Below are positions 24,660 to 32,279 of a stretch of 64,000 nucleotides of DNA, piece after piece. The DNA is from a virus. The first letter of the stretch is position 1; each line of letters begins with the position of its first letter. The position numbers and the translations under genes are program-made. The notes beneath the pieces were generated by a model. The model worked only from the letters and a program-made list of their open reading frames with translations, had not been told where the DNA came from and ran no database searches. The stretch is from positions 1 through 64,000 of the IMG/VR virus record IMGVR_UViG_3300021963_000105; one strand, 5' to 3'.

Positions 24660-27068
24660 TTATGCTAATGCAAAGTTATTTCTATTACTTTTTTCAGTCA
24701 CACTTTTTAAATTTGATGAAACTTTTGAGCCATCCAAATATGTATCCTTATTTGCTGAAACTGCTGCTATCATTGCGTCCATTCTCTCAATCAATTTAGA
24801 ATTGTAATTTGTTCCAATATTAGTTTGAATTTGAGATAATCCAGCACCCTGTCTTTTTGATTCTAACGAGCTTATTAAATTAGGAGCGGCTACTACATCA
24901 TCGTTTGCAGATAAACTAAGTAAACCACCTTCTTTAGTTGATATTTTTGTTTTGCCATTGGCAGGAGACATAACATCACCAGCATGCACTTCAGAATCAG
25001 CTTTACTAAGACTTGAAAACAATCCAACAGTCATAGCACCAGCTAATGCCAATCCAACTCCAAATGGAATTTGTCCTAAACTGGAAAATATAGCAGAAAC
25101 AGCTGTTTTTATACTATTATAAGCCATACCAGCTAATACAGCAGCTAATGCAATTGCAGGTGCTTTTGCTTGCGCAATACCTTCAGCTAACCATGCAACA
25201 CCTTCAGCTGCTTTTGTTATTGGCCATAATGCATATTTTAAAACAGGAGCTAATGCCGATATGATTGGCATCAAAGCACCACCTACTGTTTCTGTAATTC
25301 CAGCAAATTGATTTTTCATGTCATCCAATTGACCAGTTATTCTTTGGTTTTCTGCAAATTCAGCTGTTTTATTTTTTAATTGTTCATCCGTTAAATTAGT
25401 TACATCTAATCCAGCCTCAGCCGCTTCCATAGCTAATTTTTTATCTTTTTCACTTAAATGAGCAAGTCTTTCTTGCATATTAAGTTGTTTAGTTATTTCT
25501 TCAACCTCCATACCAGAAGCTGCTGCTAATTGCTTTTGTGTAAAATAATCTTGCTTTCTAAAATCACCACTTCTTTGTATTTGTGCTAATGTTTCTTCTT
25601 GAGCTTCTGCTAATTTACCCTCCATAGCCAATGCTCTAGCTCTTGATAAATTAAATTGCCCTCCAACAAAAGTAGATGCCACCAATTCTTCTTCTATACC
25701 ACTTTCAAAATCTAATAATTTTTCTGATGTCTTTGCAAGTGTTGTTAATGTAGTACCTAATCTATTAGCTTGAATTGCTTGCTGCTTTAATAAATTTATA
25801 TCACCTTTAAAAAATTTAGATGTAATTGCTGCACTATCAGCTATATCATCTAATACTTCTTTTGGAGCCGCTCCTGCTTGCTGAGCTAAAGCCGCTACTT
25901 GCATTTGCATACTTGCCGCAGTTTCAGCACTAACACCACCAACACTTTCAAATACACTTTGTACTTTTGCTGCGTTTTCGGCTGTTGTACCTGTTCTAGC
26001 TACAATAGTTGATAATGCTCCTAATGTTTCTGTTGAAAAATGAGCAACATTACTAAAACTATTACCAAGTTGTTCGGATATATCATATACAGTTTTTGCC
26101 TCAACACCAATTGACCTGTATTCCATTGCTATTTCATGCACTTGGTGGTCAAGATGTTCGGTTTGTTTTACAGTTAAACCCGTATTTTCTCTATATTTAG
26201 ATGCAGCTTCATCCAATTCAACAAAAGCATGTACAGCTGCTGCTAATCCAGCAACCATCAATAGTAAAGGTCCGGCTGCCATACCAGCTGCTGCTAATGT
26301 TCTACCAAAACCAATTGCACCTTTTACACTTTCTTGTAATTCTTCAGGAACTGCATGGAACAATTCATGTTGCTTTTCGGCTATTTCATTTATTGCTTCG
26401 GTTCTTTCTGCTAATTTTTCATTATAATGAATTGCATGTAATATATTTTCTTCTTGTCTTTTTGTTATTTCCCCTCGTTCTCTTAATAATTTTATTTCTC
26501 TTATTTTAAAATCAATTTCTTTCATCCCATGTAATTCACCAAGAGCTCTATCAGCATCTTCGGCTTGTGTCATCATTTCGGATGATAGACTATTCATTAT
26601 GTCTAATCGTTTATTTGCTCTGTCTAAAGCGGCTCCTTCACTATTTTTAGCAACAGCTCGTTCTCTAGCCATTTCCGCATTTAATGCAATATATGCTTGA
26701 CCTTTTGTTTTATCTAATTCTAATTGTTTTTTTATGTAAGGTTCTAAATTTTTATAAGATTTAGCAAATGAGTTAAATTCTTTTGTAGAATCTTTTTGAA
26801 TGGCTTTATGTCTTTCTAATCTTGTTAGTCTTTTAGTTTCTTGCGCTACTATTTGCTCTAAATTAGATGCATGTTGCTTTTCTAATTCAATTATTTTCTT
26901 TTCAGTATCTATTAATTTCTTTTTACCGGGTAGATATTTATTTTCTTGAATATCGGCAATACGTTTTTCAGCCTCTTCAATTTTAGCAAGAGATTTCAAA
27001 CGATTTGCATCGGCAGAATCGATTTGTTTTTGAGTACTTTTTATTTTATCATTTAAATCTTGAGCCAT
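24660..27068 (-). CDS. Tail tape measure protein
   Basis: 802 aa with the tape measure profile. The first about 230 residues are a charged, heptad-rich helical stretch. Two hydrophobic Gly/Ala-rich regions follow (about 265-290 around GPLLLMVAGLAAAVHAF, and about 625-690 around IALAAVLAGMAYNSI and VGLALAGAMTVGLF), separated by long helices, then a short C-terminus. It sets tail length and is ejected ahead of DNA. The gene lies after the tail assembly chaperone genes and before the tube-cap and hub genes, as in most long-tailed phages. Confidence 0.9.
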   Translation of the reverse strand: MAQDLNDKIKSTQKQIDSADANRLKSLAKIEEAEKRIADIQENKYLPGKKKLIDTEKKIIELEKQHASNLEQIVAQETKRLTRLERHKAIQKDSTKEFNSFAKSYKNLEPYIKKQLELDKTKGQAYIALNAEMARERAVAKNSEGAALDRANKRLDIMNSLSSEMMTQAEDADRALGELHGMKEIDFKIREIKLLRERGEITKRQEENILHAIHYNEKLAERTEAINEIAEKQHELFHAVPEELQESVKGAIGFGRTLAAAGMAAGPLLLMVAGLAAAVHAFVELDEAASKYRENTGLTVKQTEHLDHQVHEIAMEYRSIGVEAKTVYDISEQLGNSFSNVAHFSTETLGALSTIVARTGTTAENAAKVQSVFESVGGVSAETAASMQMQVAALAQQAGAAPKEVLDDIADSAAITSKFFKGDINLLKQQAIQANRLGTTLTTLAKTSEKLLDFESGIEEELVASTFVGGQFNLSRARALAMEGKLAEAQEETLAQIQRSGDFRKQDYFTQKQLAAASGMEVEEITKQLNMQERLAHLSEKDKKLAMEAAEAGLDVTNLTDEQLKNKTAEFAENQRITGQLDDMKNQFAGITETVGGALMPIISALAPVLKYALWPITKAAEGVAWLAEGIAQAKAPAIALAAVLAGMAYNSIKTAVSAIFSSLGQIPFGVGLALAGAMTVGLFSSLSKADSEVHAGDVMSPANGKTKISTKEGGLLSLSANDDVVAAPNLISSLESKRQGAGLSQIQTNIGTNYNSKLIERMDAMIAAVSANKDTYLDGSKVSSNLKSVTEKSNRNNFALA

Positions 27069-27077
27069 TTTTTAATA

Positions 27078-27302
27078 TTAATAATCAAGACCAGCATCTT
27101 TAAACATTTTTCTCAATTGAGGACTTCTTCTTATTGTTTCGGCAGCTGCTCTGTTTATATCACCTAATTCTCTATCAATTTTAGCTAATTTAGGGTCCGA
27201 TGCAATTATATCATCAATATTTTTAGGTCTATCATCTTTTTTTATACCAAAAAAAGAAAGAAATTTATCAAAATTACCTTCTGATATTTTATACTTTGCC
27301 AT
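27078..27302 (-). CDS. Small hypothetical protein before the tape measure
   Basis: 74 aa, helical and charged: NFDKFLSFFGIKK, then KIDRELGDINRAAAETIRRS and a C-terminal FKDAGLDY. No family recognised. It starts behind a terminator plus a TATTTATA motif and precedes the tape measure gene by 9 nt, so the two are probably co-transcribed. A tape-measure partner or head-tail protein is possible. Confidence 0.75.
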   Translation of the reverse strand: MAKYKISEGNFDKFLSFFGIKKDDRPKNIDDIIASDPKLAKIDRELGDINRAAAETIRRSPQLRKMFKDAGLDY

Positions 27303-27327
27303 ATTGTTAAATTTATAGTTATACTAC

Positions 27328-27335
27328 TATAAATA
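27328..27335 (-). promoter_or_regulatory. Late-type motif TATTTATA before the tape-measure operon
   Basis: Coding-strand TATTTATA 25 nt before the ATG at 27302 and just past a strong terminator, the arrangement expected of a promoter. Confidence 0.6.
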
Positions 27336-27340
27336 TGATA

Positions 27341-27391
27341 TAAAAGAAAAAGTTAGGATTTTTGAGTATTATCTCTTAATCCTAACTTTTG
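27341..27391 (-). terminator. Intrinsic terminator after the chaperone extension
   Basis: Arms 27348-27360 and 27378-27390 form a perfect 13-bp stem with a 17-nt loop, followed on the transcript by a U-rich stretch. It overlaps the last codons of the chaperone extension frame (stop at 27369). Confidence 0.85.
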
Positions 27392-27635
27392 ATGGTTTAG
27401 CTGAACTTGATTGCTTATTAGCTTCATTTTCTTTTTCTTTTGCTTCCACTAACTTATTGTAATAGAATCTTCGTAGGTATGTTGGCATTTTGTACAATTC
27501 CATCATACTAAATCCGTTACCATAATTACACATTTCAAATATTTGAGTGTGTAAATTGCTACTATGATTAATTGGAAGGCCAAAAAAAGCTAACACCAAG
27601 TGTAACAGGTGCCTCCTCCACCTCCCCATTCTCAT
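27369..27635 (-). CDS. Tail assembly chaperone extension (T-like), probably made by frameshift
   Basis: The open frame runs 88 codons and overlaps the chaperone gene by 68 nt in another frame. The part inside the overlap (MRMGRWRRHLLHLVLAFF) does not look like a normal protein start. From GLPINHSS onward the sequence is protein-like, with QIFEMCNYGNGF, MMELYKMPTYLRRFYYNKL and a Lys/Glu-rich basic tail. It sits between chaperone and tape measure exactly where lambda T extends G. Expression is more likely by slipping on a T7 run (27582-27588), giving a fusion of about 317 residues, than by its own start. An internal ATG at 27536 is a weaker alternative. Confidence 0.7.
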   Translation of the reverse strand: MRMGRWRRHLLHLVLAFFGLPINHSSNLHTQIFEMCNYGNGFSMMELYKMPTYLRRFYYNKLVEAKEKENEANKQSSSAKPSKVRIKR

Positions 27636-28323
27636 GGGTATATTCCACTTTCATATTTACATCAGGAGTGATTGATTTTACATATTCTCTAAATGCTCTA
27701 CTATCTCTAGCTAACATTCCATTTATATACTTACCAATGTGTGATATATCCGAATTACCATCTACTGCGATAATCATATGTCTTAATCTTGTTGTAATAT
27801 CATAAGAAACATCTTTATTTACTTTTTGTAATGCTTCAATATCTTTATCAATTAATTTTTCATCACCATGCGTAAGTATTTTAAATGTAATTTTATTTTT
27901 ACCAATTGGTGTAATAAATTCAAAACTATTTTTATTGTTAAAAATAGATGTATCAACTTCTTTAATTTTAATTGCTGATAAATCTATATTAGCTTCCACA
28001 ACATCACCAATTACTGATGAATAAAAACTTGATTTATATTCAGGTCCATAACCTAATAATCTTGTTGCTAATAATATTGCGTTCTTATCACCAATTACAA
28101 TATCATCTGGATTTATTTTGTCCACAATAATAGATTCAAATAGTTTATCCAACACAACACCTTTTCTAATAAGGTTTTGAGAAGAAAGAATATCTTCTTC
28201 TTTTGCTGTCATATACTTTATTGTGATTTTTCCAGATGCCAATGGATGGTCTTTTGGATATAATTTACCTTCCGATGGTAAATCTAATACTTCCGTTGGA
28301 AAATCGTATTCTCTTTCTGCCAT
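27568..28323 (-). CDS. Tail assembly chaperone / gp26-like protein
   Basis: 251 aa. MAEREYDFPTEVLDLPSEGK and YPKDHPLASG at the start, YMTAKEEDIL, and LLATRLLGYGPEYKSS resemble the T4-type baseplate-hub/tail chaperone proteins (gp26-like) that act with the tape measure. It lies between tube and tape measure genes. The last codons read through TTT TTT TGG and stop 12 nt later, and a second frame continues past the stop. A TATTTATA motif precedes it by 27 nt, and a terminator separates it from the tube gene, allowing lower expression than tube or sheath. Confidence 0.75.
   Translation of the reverse strand: MAEREYDFPTEVLDLPSEGKLYPKDHPLASGKITIKYMTAKEEDILSSQNLIRKGVVLDKLFESIIVDKINPDDIVIGDKNAILLATRLLGYGPEYKSSFYSSVIGDVVEANIDLSAIKIKEVDTSIFNNKNSFEFITPIGKNKITFKILTHGDEKLIDKDIEALQKVNKDVSYDITTRLRHMIIAVDGNSDISHIGKYINGMLARDSRAFREYVKSITPDVNMKVEYTHENGEVEEAPVTLGVSFFWPSN
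27582..27588 (-). other. Candidate programmed frameshift site (T7 run)
   Basis: Seven consecutive T on the coding strand (AGC TTT TTT TGG in the chaperone frame), 12 nt before the chaperone stop. A +1 or -2 slip enters the T-like extension frame at GGC; a -1 slip reaches an unrelated short frame. Frameshifted G/GT-type chaperone pairs are established in lambda-like and Mu-like phages; Mu uses -2. Confidence 0.6.
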
Positions 28324-28350
28324 AACTTTTCTAATGTTTAAGTTTGTATA

Positions 28351-28358
28351 TATAAATA
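28351..28358 (-). promoter_or_regulatory. Late-type motif TATTTATA before the chaperone gene
   Basis: Coding-strand TATTTATA 27 nt before the ATG at 28323, just downstream of the tube terminator. Confidence 0.6.
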
Positions 28359-28381
28359 CATAAAAAGTAAAAAATTAGAAA

Positions 28382-28412
28382 CAAAAAAAAGGGATAACCT
28401 TTCGGAAATCCC
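28382..28412 (-). terminator. Intrinsic terminator after the tail tube gene
   Basis: The transcript reads GGGAT, inner CC, a GAAA tetraloop, GG, ATCCC and then eight U. It lies 23 nt after the tube stop codon. Two U-U mismatches interrupt the stem. Confidence 0.8.
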
Positions 28413-28435
28413 TCTTCTTATATAATTAGCGAATA

Positions 28436-28933
28436 TTAGTACTCTAAGATAGCGTAATCGTATGTTAAAGTTAATGTAATGTTAGCTGGGTCAGTAGCGT
28501 TACTCCAATCCAAATCACCAAAGTTAGCTGATTGAATGAATGCTCCTACCAATTTCCACTCTTCGATTACATCACCAACAGGTCCTAACATTTTGATAGT
28601 TACATCTTTCTTATAGAAGTCAGCGTATCCATCTCTACCAGTTACCGATTCATGTGATAAACGAACCCATTCCATTACTGCTTGTGCAGCAGAAGGTACA
28701 ATTGGGTCATAAAGAGTTACCTCTAAATCTTGCCATTCACCTTTACCTTTCAATTGTCTTTTAACATTGATGTGGTCCATTGTTACCTTTTCAAATGTAA
28801 TTGATGGTCTATTTGCCGCTTTTACAGTGTATGCTTGGATTCCAGTACCAGTGAATTCCATCACAAAGCGGTTTTTCATTTTCGGTTCGAAATTCTGAAA
28901 GAAAATCTTATTGTATTCTAATATTTCTGCCAT
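28436..28933 (-). CDS. Tail tube protein (T4 gp19-like)
   Basis: 165 aa, the length of T4 gp19 (163 aa). The family pattern is visible: KMKNRFVMEFTGTGI near the start, ANRPSITFEKVTMDHINVKR, the YDPIVPSAAQAVMEW turn, and a final beta segment ITLTLTYDYAILEY. It polymerises into the inner tube through which DNA passes. It follows the sheath gene and is bounded by its own terminator, consistent with high expression. Confidence 0.93.
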   Translation of the reverse strand: MAEILEYNKIFFQNFEPKMKNRFVMEFTGTGIQAYTVKAANRPSITFEKVTMDHINVKRQLKGKGEWQDLEVTLYDPIVPSAAQAVMEWVRLSHESVTGRDGYADFYKKDVTIKMLGPVGDVIEEWKLVGAFIQSANFGDLDWSNATDPANITLTLTYDYAILEY

Positions 28934-28954
28934 TTTGTTAGTCTCTATTTAGTA

Positions 28955-28962
28955 ATAATAAA
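28955..28962 (-). promoter_or_regulatory. Late-type motif variant TATTTATT before the tube gene
   Basis: Coding-strand TATTTATT 21 nt before the ATG at 28933, in the gap after the sheath gene. Confidence 0.5.
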
Positions 28963-28986
28963 TATTGTTTTTTTGTTTTTTCTATA

Positions 28987-31323
28987 TTATGCTGTAAACG
29001 ATGCTCCGGTTGGTAAGATGTTGAAATCAATTACGATGAATTCAGCAGTCTTTGCCGGTTGTAAGAATATCTGTCCAGCTAATATATTTCTATCAATTAC
29101 ATCAGGAGTGTTGTTAGTTTCATCCATTACCACTCTAAATGCGTATAAACCTTGCTTCTTTTGGATGTTTTCCAAATATGGATTTACCGTTGCTAAGAAA
29201 CTAGCTCTAGTCGTTGATGTGTTTTGTTCGAACACTAAATAACGAGATGTAGAAGCGATGTATTTCTTAACAGTGATTAACAATCTTCTTACATTGATTC
29301 TATCCAAAGCAGATGCTCTATCTTGCAATGTTTTTTGTCCAAATGCTACAATACCTTGTCCAGGGAATGCTGCAATTGGGTTTACTTTGTTCTCATAAAG
29401 AGTATCTCTTTCAGAGTGAGTTAATCTATTCAATACACTAACTGCTCCAGTGATACCACCTCTATTCAAACCAGCAGGTGCAAACCATTCAGCTGCCAAT
29501 CTATCGTTTTGTGCAAATACTGCAGGTAATAATACCGATGGCGGAACACTCATTAATTTGTTTGTGTTACTATCAATAGTCTTAACCCAAGGGTAGTAAG
29601 TTGCTACATAGTTTGAATCTACTGAATTAGCTTGTTCAGTTGCATCAGTAATTGTGTCATCCGAAGAGTTGAAATCTGCGATGTAGAAACAATCTTGTCT
29701 ATCTTCACACATATCAATTGCTCTTGTAGTAATCGATGGGTGTAATCTTCTTATAATACCAGGAGTTACAACCATATTGATATCCCACTCATCAGGATTA
29801 GATACAGCGTTGATTGCTTTAGCGTATGCTACTGAACCAGATGCTGCAGATGTTGAACAATTAAATCCTTGTACATTAGCTGCACTGATATCAGCTCCTA
29901 AATTAACAGTAGTTGTTGGATTAGTACCATCAAATCCGTTTTGGAATGCTAATACAAATTGTCTCTTAACCATGTCAGATGAAACTGAACCAGTCATTAC
30001 ATAATTTAATTGAGAATCAAATGCAAATGCTACATTGGAACCAGTCTCAGCGTTTACAGGAATTGGTTTTAAATATTGTTTGTTATCTTTTGATATTCCA
30101 GTAGTTTCAAAATCAAATCCAGCATAATAAATTGGAGATGATGATGTGTTTCCAGTTGAATTTGTTTGGAAAGTTACTGCTGGGAATTGTCTAGCTTCAG
30201 CGTTGCTATTTGCTTTAATTGGATTTGTATATGCTCCATGTCCAAATGGTGCTGCTGATATTGGGAATGAACCCTGAGCTGATACTTCAACTCTTACATA
30301 TTTTGATTTGTTTGAGTAATCACCATATTCAGTAATTTTACCATCACCATCAATAGTCATATATCTATCACCAATTCTTCTTGCAATATAGTTTGGAGAA
30401 GCAGGGTCTAAATTTACATTGTTGTAAGTTTCCAAAACAACCTTTCTCTTATCAGTATCACTATAAGAACGAATTGTTACAGTAAATACAGAGTAATCAG
30501 TTGCTCCATCTTCACCAGCTGCTTTTACATTAGAAATACCAACTTTAAATTTAGTATTGTATAATGTACCATCACCTAAAGTTACAAATTTAAATAAATC
30601 GTATCTTTCACCACTAATCAATTGCGATTGTACCATTGGTGTTTCGGCAGCTTGTGCATCATATGCATAATCTTGAGTTGGTAATGGAATTGCATCAACT
30701 CTATTTAATCCAGACCCGGTGTAAGAAGCACTTACAGTGTTTTCTAAATAAATGTAAGAGTATGCTTTCTTTGAGCCAAATGGAGATTCACCAAATACAT
30801 CACCTAAATCATTTACAGCTGTTGAAAATATACTACCACTTATAGATGCTGCTGATGAACCAGAAGAGAAGAATCCAGTCAATACAAATGAACCAGAAGT
30901 TGCTAATCCGCTACCTGTTATTGATGTGCTAGCTGCTTGAAATCCAACAGTAGTTCCACCCGAATATCCAACTTTAGTAGAATATAAAACTCCTACTATT
31001 TTAGAGTTTCCATTAATATCTACACCTTTAATTGCTAATGGAGATGGTTGCTGATATCCACCAACACCAGCTACTCTTACAATAGTTGCTGTTCCAGCTT
31101 CTCTAAGGTAGTTTTGTACTGCATATTCAGTATAATATGTTCCATCGGGTGTTCCGAAGATTTCTTCAAATTCCGATTGAGTTCTTACAATCGTTGGAAC
31201 GAATGCTGGTCCTTGTTTAAAAGGACCTATAAATGCTGCGCCGATTTCACCGATTCCTTGCGTTAAGAAGGATAAATCGTTTTCTCTTGTGAATACACCG
31301 GGTGATACAATTCTTTCTGCCAT
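28987..31323 (-). CDS. Tail sheath protein (T4 gp18-like)
   Basis: 778 aa. The N-terminus ERIVSPGVFTRENDLSFL with GAAFIGPFKQGPA is the classic gp18-type sheath start that embraces the tube. The C-terminal region contains LNRGGITGAVSVLNRLTHSE, VNPIAAFPGQGIVAFGQKTL and RINVRRLLITVKKYI, the conserved core of contractile sheaths. The middle carries variable Ser/Gly-rich insertions, and the protein is longer than T4 gp18 (659 aa). It is the motor of tail contraction. A hairpin plus a TATTTATA motif lie upstream. Confidence 0.95.
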   Translation of the reverse strand: MAERIVSPGVFTRENDLSFLTQGIGEIGAAFIGPFKQGPAFVPTIVRTQSEFEEIFGTPDGTYYTEYAVQNYLREAGTATIVRVAGVGGYQQPSPLAIKGVDINGNSKIVGVLYSTKVGYSGGTTVGFQAASTSITGSGLATSGSFVLTGFFSSGSSAASISGSIFSTAVNDLGDVFGESPFGSKKAYSYIYLENTVSASYTGSGLNRVDAIPLPTQDYAYDAQAAETPMVQSQLISGERYDLFKFVTLGDGTLYNTKFKVGISNVKAAGEDGATDYSVFTVTIRSYSDTDKRKVVLETYNNVNLDPASPNYIARRIGDRYMTIDGDGKITEYGDYSNKSKYVRVEVSAQGSFPISAAPFGHGAYTNPIKANSNAEARQFPAVTFQTNSTGNTSSSPIYYAGFDFETTGISKDNKQYLKPIPVNAETGSNVAFAFDSQLNYVMTGSVSSDMVKRQFVLAFQNGFDGTNPTTTVNLGADISAANVQGFNCSTSAASGSVAYAKAINAVSNPDEWDINMVVTPGIIRRLHPSITTRAIDMCEDRQDCFYIADFNSSDDTITDATEQANSVDSNYVATYYPWVKTIDSNTNKLMSVPPSVLLPAVFAQNDRLAAEWFAPAGLNRGGITGAVSVLNRLTHSERDTLYENKVNPIAAFPGQGIVAFGQKTLQDRASALDRINVRRLLITVKKYIASTSRYLVFEQNTSTTRASFLATVNPYLENIQKKQGLYAFRVVMDETNNTPDVIDRNILAGQIFLQPAKTAEFIVIDFNILPTGASFTA

Positions 31324-31381
31324 TTTTTTATCTCTAAAATTCTATGTTTGTTATTGTGTAAAAGGTTTTCCAATTTACACA

Positions 31382-31389
31382 TATAAATA
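31382..31389 (-). promoter_or_regulatory. Late-type motif TATTTATA before the sheath gene
   Basis: Coding-strand TATTTATA immediately past a hairpin and 58 nt before the sheath ATG, in a 142-nt gene-free gap. Confidence 0.55.
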
Positions 31390-31396
31390 TAAACAA

Positions 31397-31442
31397 AATA
31401 CCCAAAACATAAATTTTATATTAAATATATGCTTTGGGTATT
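31397..31442 (-). terminator. Probable terminator upstream of the sheath gene
   Basis: Arms 31397-31410 and 31428-31442 pair AATACCCAAA with TTTGGGTATT plus weaker inner pairs. The following transcript is U-rich but interrupted (UUUUGUUU). It lies 24 nt after the stop at 31466. Confidence 0.65.
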
Positions 31443-31465
31443 AAAAATAATAATTTGTAGTACTA

Positions 31466-31864
31466 TTAGTAATCTTTAGCCAATGGGTCAGGTGTTACTG
31501 AACCACTTGTTGGTGACCAGGGTAAACTAATATCACTAACTTCGGTAAATGATAATTTACTTCTAGTAATTTGTTTATCCATTTGTGTTTGAATGTGGTC
31601 CCAATAGTTAGTCATTCGATTTGAACCACTCACTACATTTTTAATCCATCCCAATACTTGCGTTTCGGTTAAATCAGAATATGCTGTAAAACTACCCGTA
31701 TCTATTGTGTGTAAATCAAACGGAGTTGCTCCATTAAATTCACCAGTATTTCCATCTTCATCAGTACAAATAACTTTCCATCTTGTACCAATTACAGCCT
31801 CATCTATATTTTCTGAATTTACTTTTTTAATTCCGGTCACAGACCATTCGTATGTATATCCCAT
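31466..31864 (-). CDS. Small phage protein, paralogue of the 115-aa neighbour
   Basis: 132 aa. It shares with its neighbour the order YTYEWSVTGI, W-K-V-x-x-TDEDGN, a TGSFTAYSDLTE segment and QVLGWI, so the two are paralogues from tandem duplication. The C-terminus ends in a Pro-rich tail (SLPWSPTSGSVTPD). I do not know the function; proteins of this type occur in T4-like marine phages next to fibre genes. A terminator-like hairpin follows it and a TATTTATA motif lies 22 nt upstream. Confidence 0.75.
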   Translation of the reverse strand: MGYTYEWSVTGIKKVNSENIDEAVIGTRWKVICTDEDGNTGEFNGATPFDLHTIDTGSFTAYSDLTETQVLGWIKNVVSGSNRMTNYWDHIQTQMDKQITRSKLSFTEVSDISLPWSPTSGSVTPDPLAKDY

Positions 31865-31886
31865 TTTTTATTCGTTTATTATATAT

Positions 31887-31894
31887 TATAAATA
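31887..31894 (-). promoter_or_regulatory. Late-type motif TATTTATA
   Basis: Coding-strand TATTTATA 22 nt before the ATG at 31864, in the short gap between the paralogous genes. Confidence 0.5.
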
Positions 31895-31910
31895 TAGTTA
31901 TTTTTAATTT

Positions 31911-32258
31911 TTATTGATTCCAAGGCAAATCATTAATATGGTTTGTGTTTGGTTGAGAATAATTTCTAGTCAATGCCATATCTATTCCAAATTTCATAGA
32001 ATCGGTATCAGCTGCTTCATCAATCCAATTTACAACTTGATTTTCACTTACATTACTATATGGTGTAAAACTTCCAGTATGTTTTGACATAAATTTTACA
32101 AAAGTTGTTATACTTGGAACTATTTCAACATTTCCGTTTTCATCGGTTGCTTTTAAATCCCAATGAATAGCCCTAATTGTATTAGGAAATTCTTGCTTAT
32201 TAATTCTAGCAGTATCCGTAGATACTCCCTTTATAATGTATTCGTATGTAATTGCCAT
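31911..32258 (-). CDS. Small phage protein, paralogue of the 132-aa neighbour
   Basis: 115 aa: ITYEYIIKGVSTD, IRAIHWDLKATDENGNVE, HTGSFTPYSNVSENQVVNWI and a C-terminal INDLPWNQ. It aligns along most of its length with the next gene. It follows the long fibre gene by 21 nt. No catalytic motif or membrane segment is seen; a virion or fibre-associated role is inferred from context only. Confidence 0.75.
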   Translation of the reverse strand: MAITYEYIIKGVSTDTARINKQEFPNTIRAIHWDLKATDENGNVEIVPSITTFVKFMSKHTGSFTPYSNVSENQVVNWIDEAADTDSMKFGIDMALTRNYSQPNTNHINDLPWNQ

Positions 32259-32279
32259 ATTATTTACTTATAACTTTAA

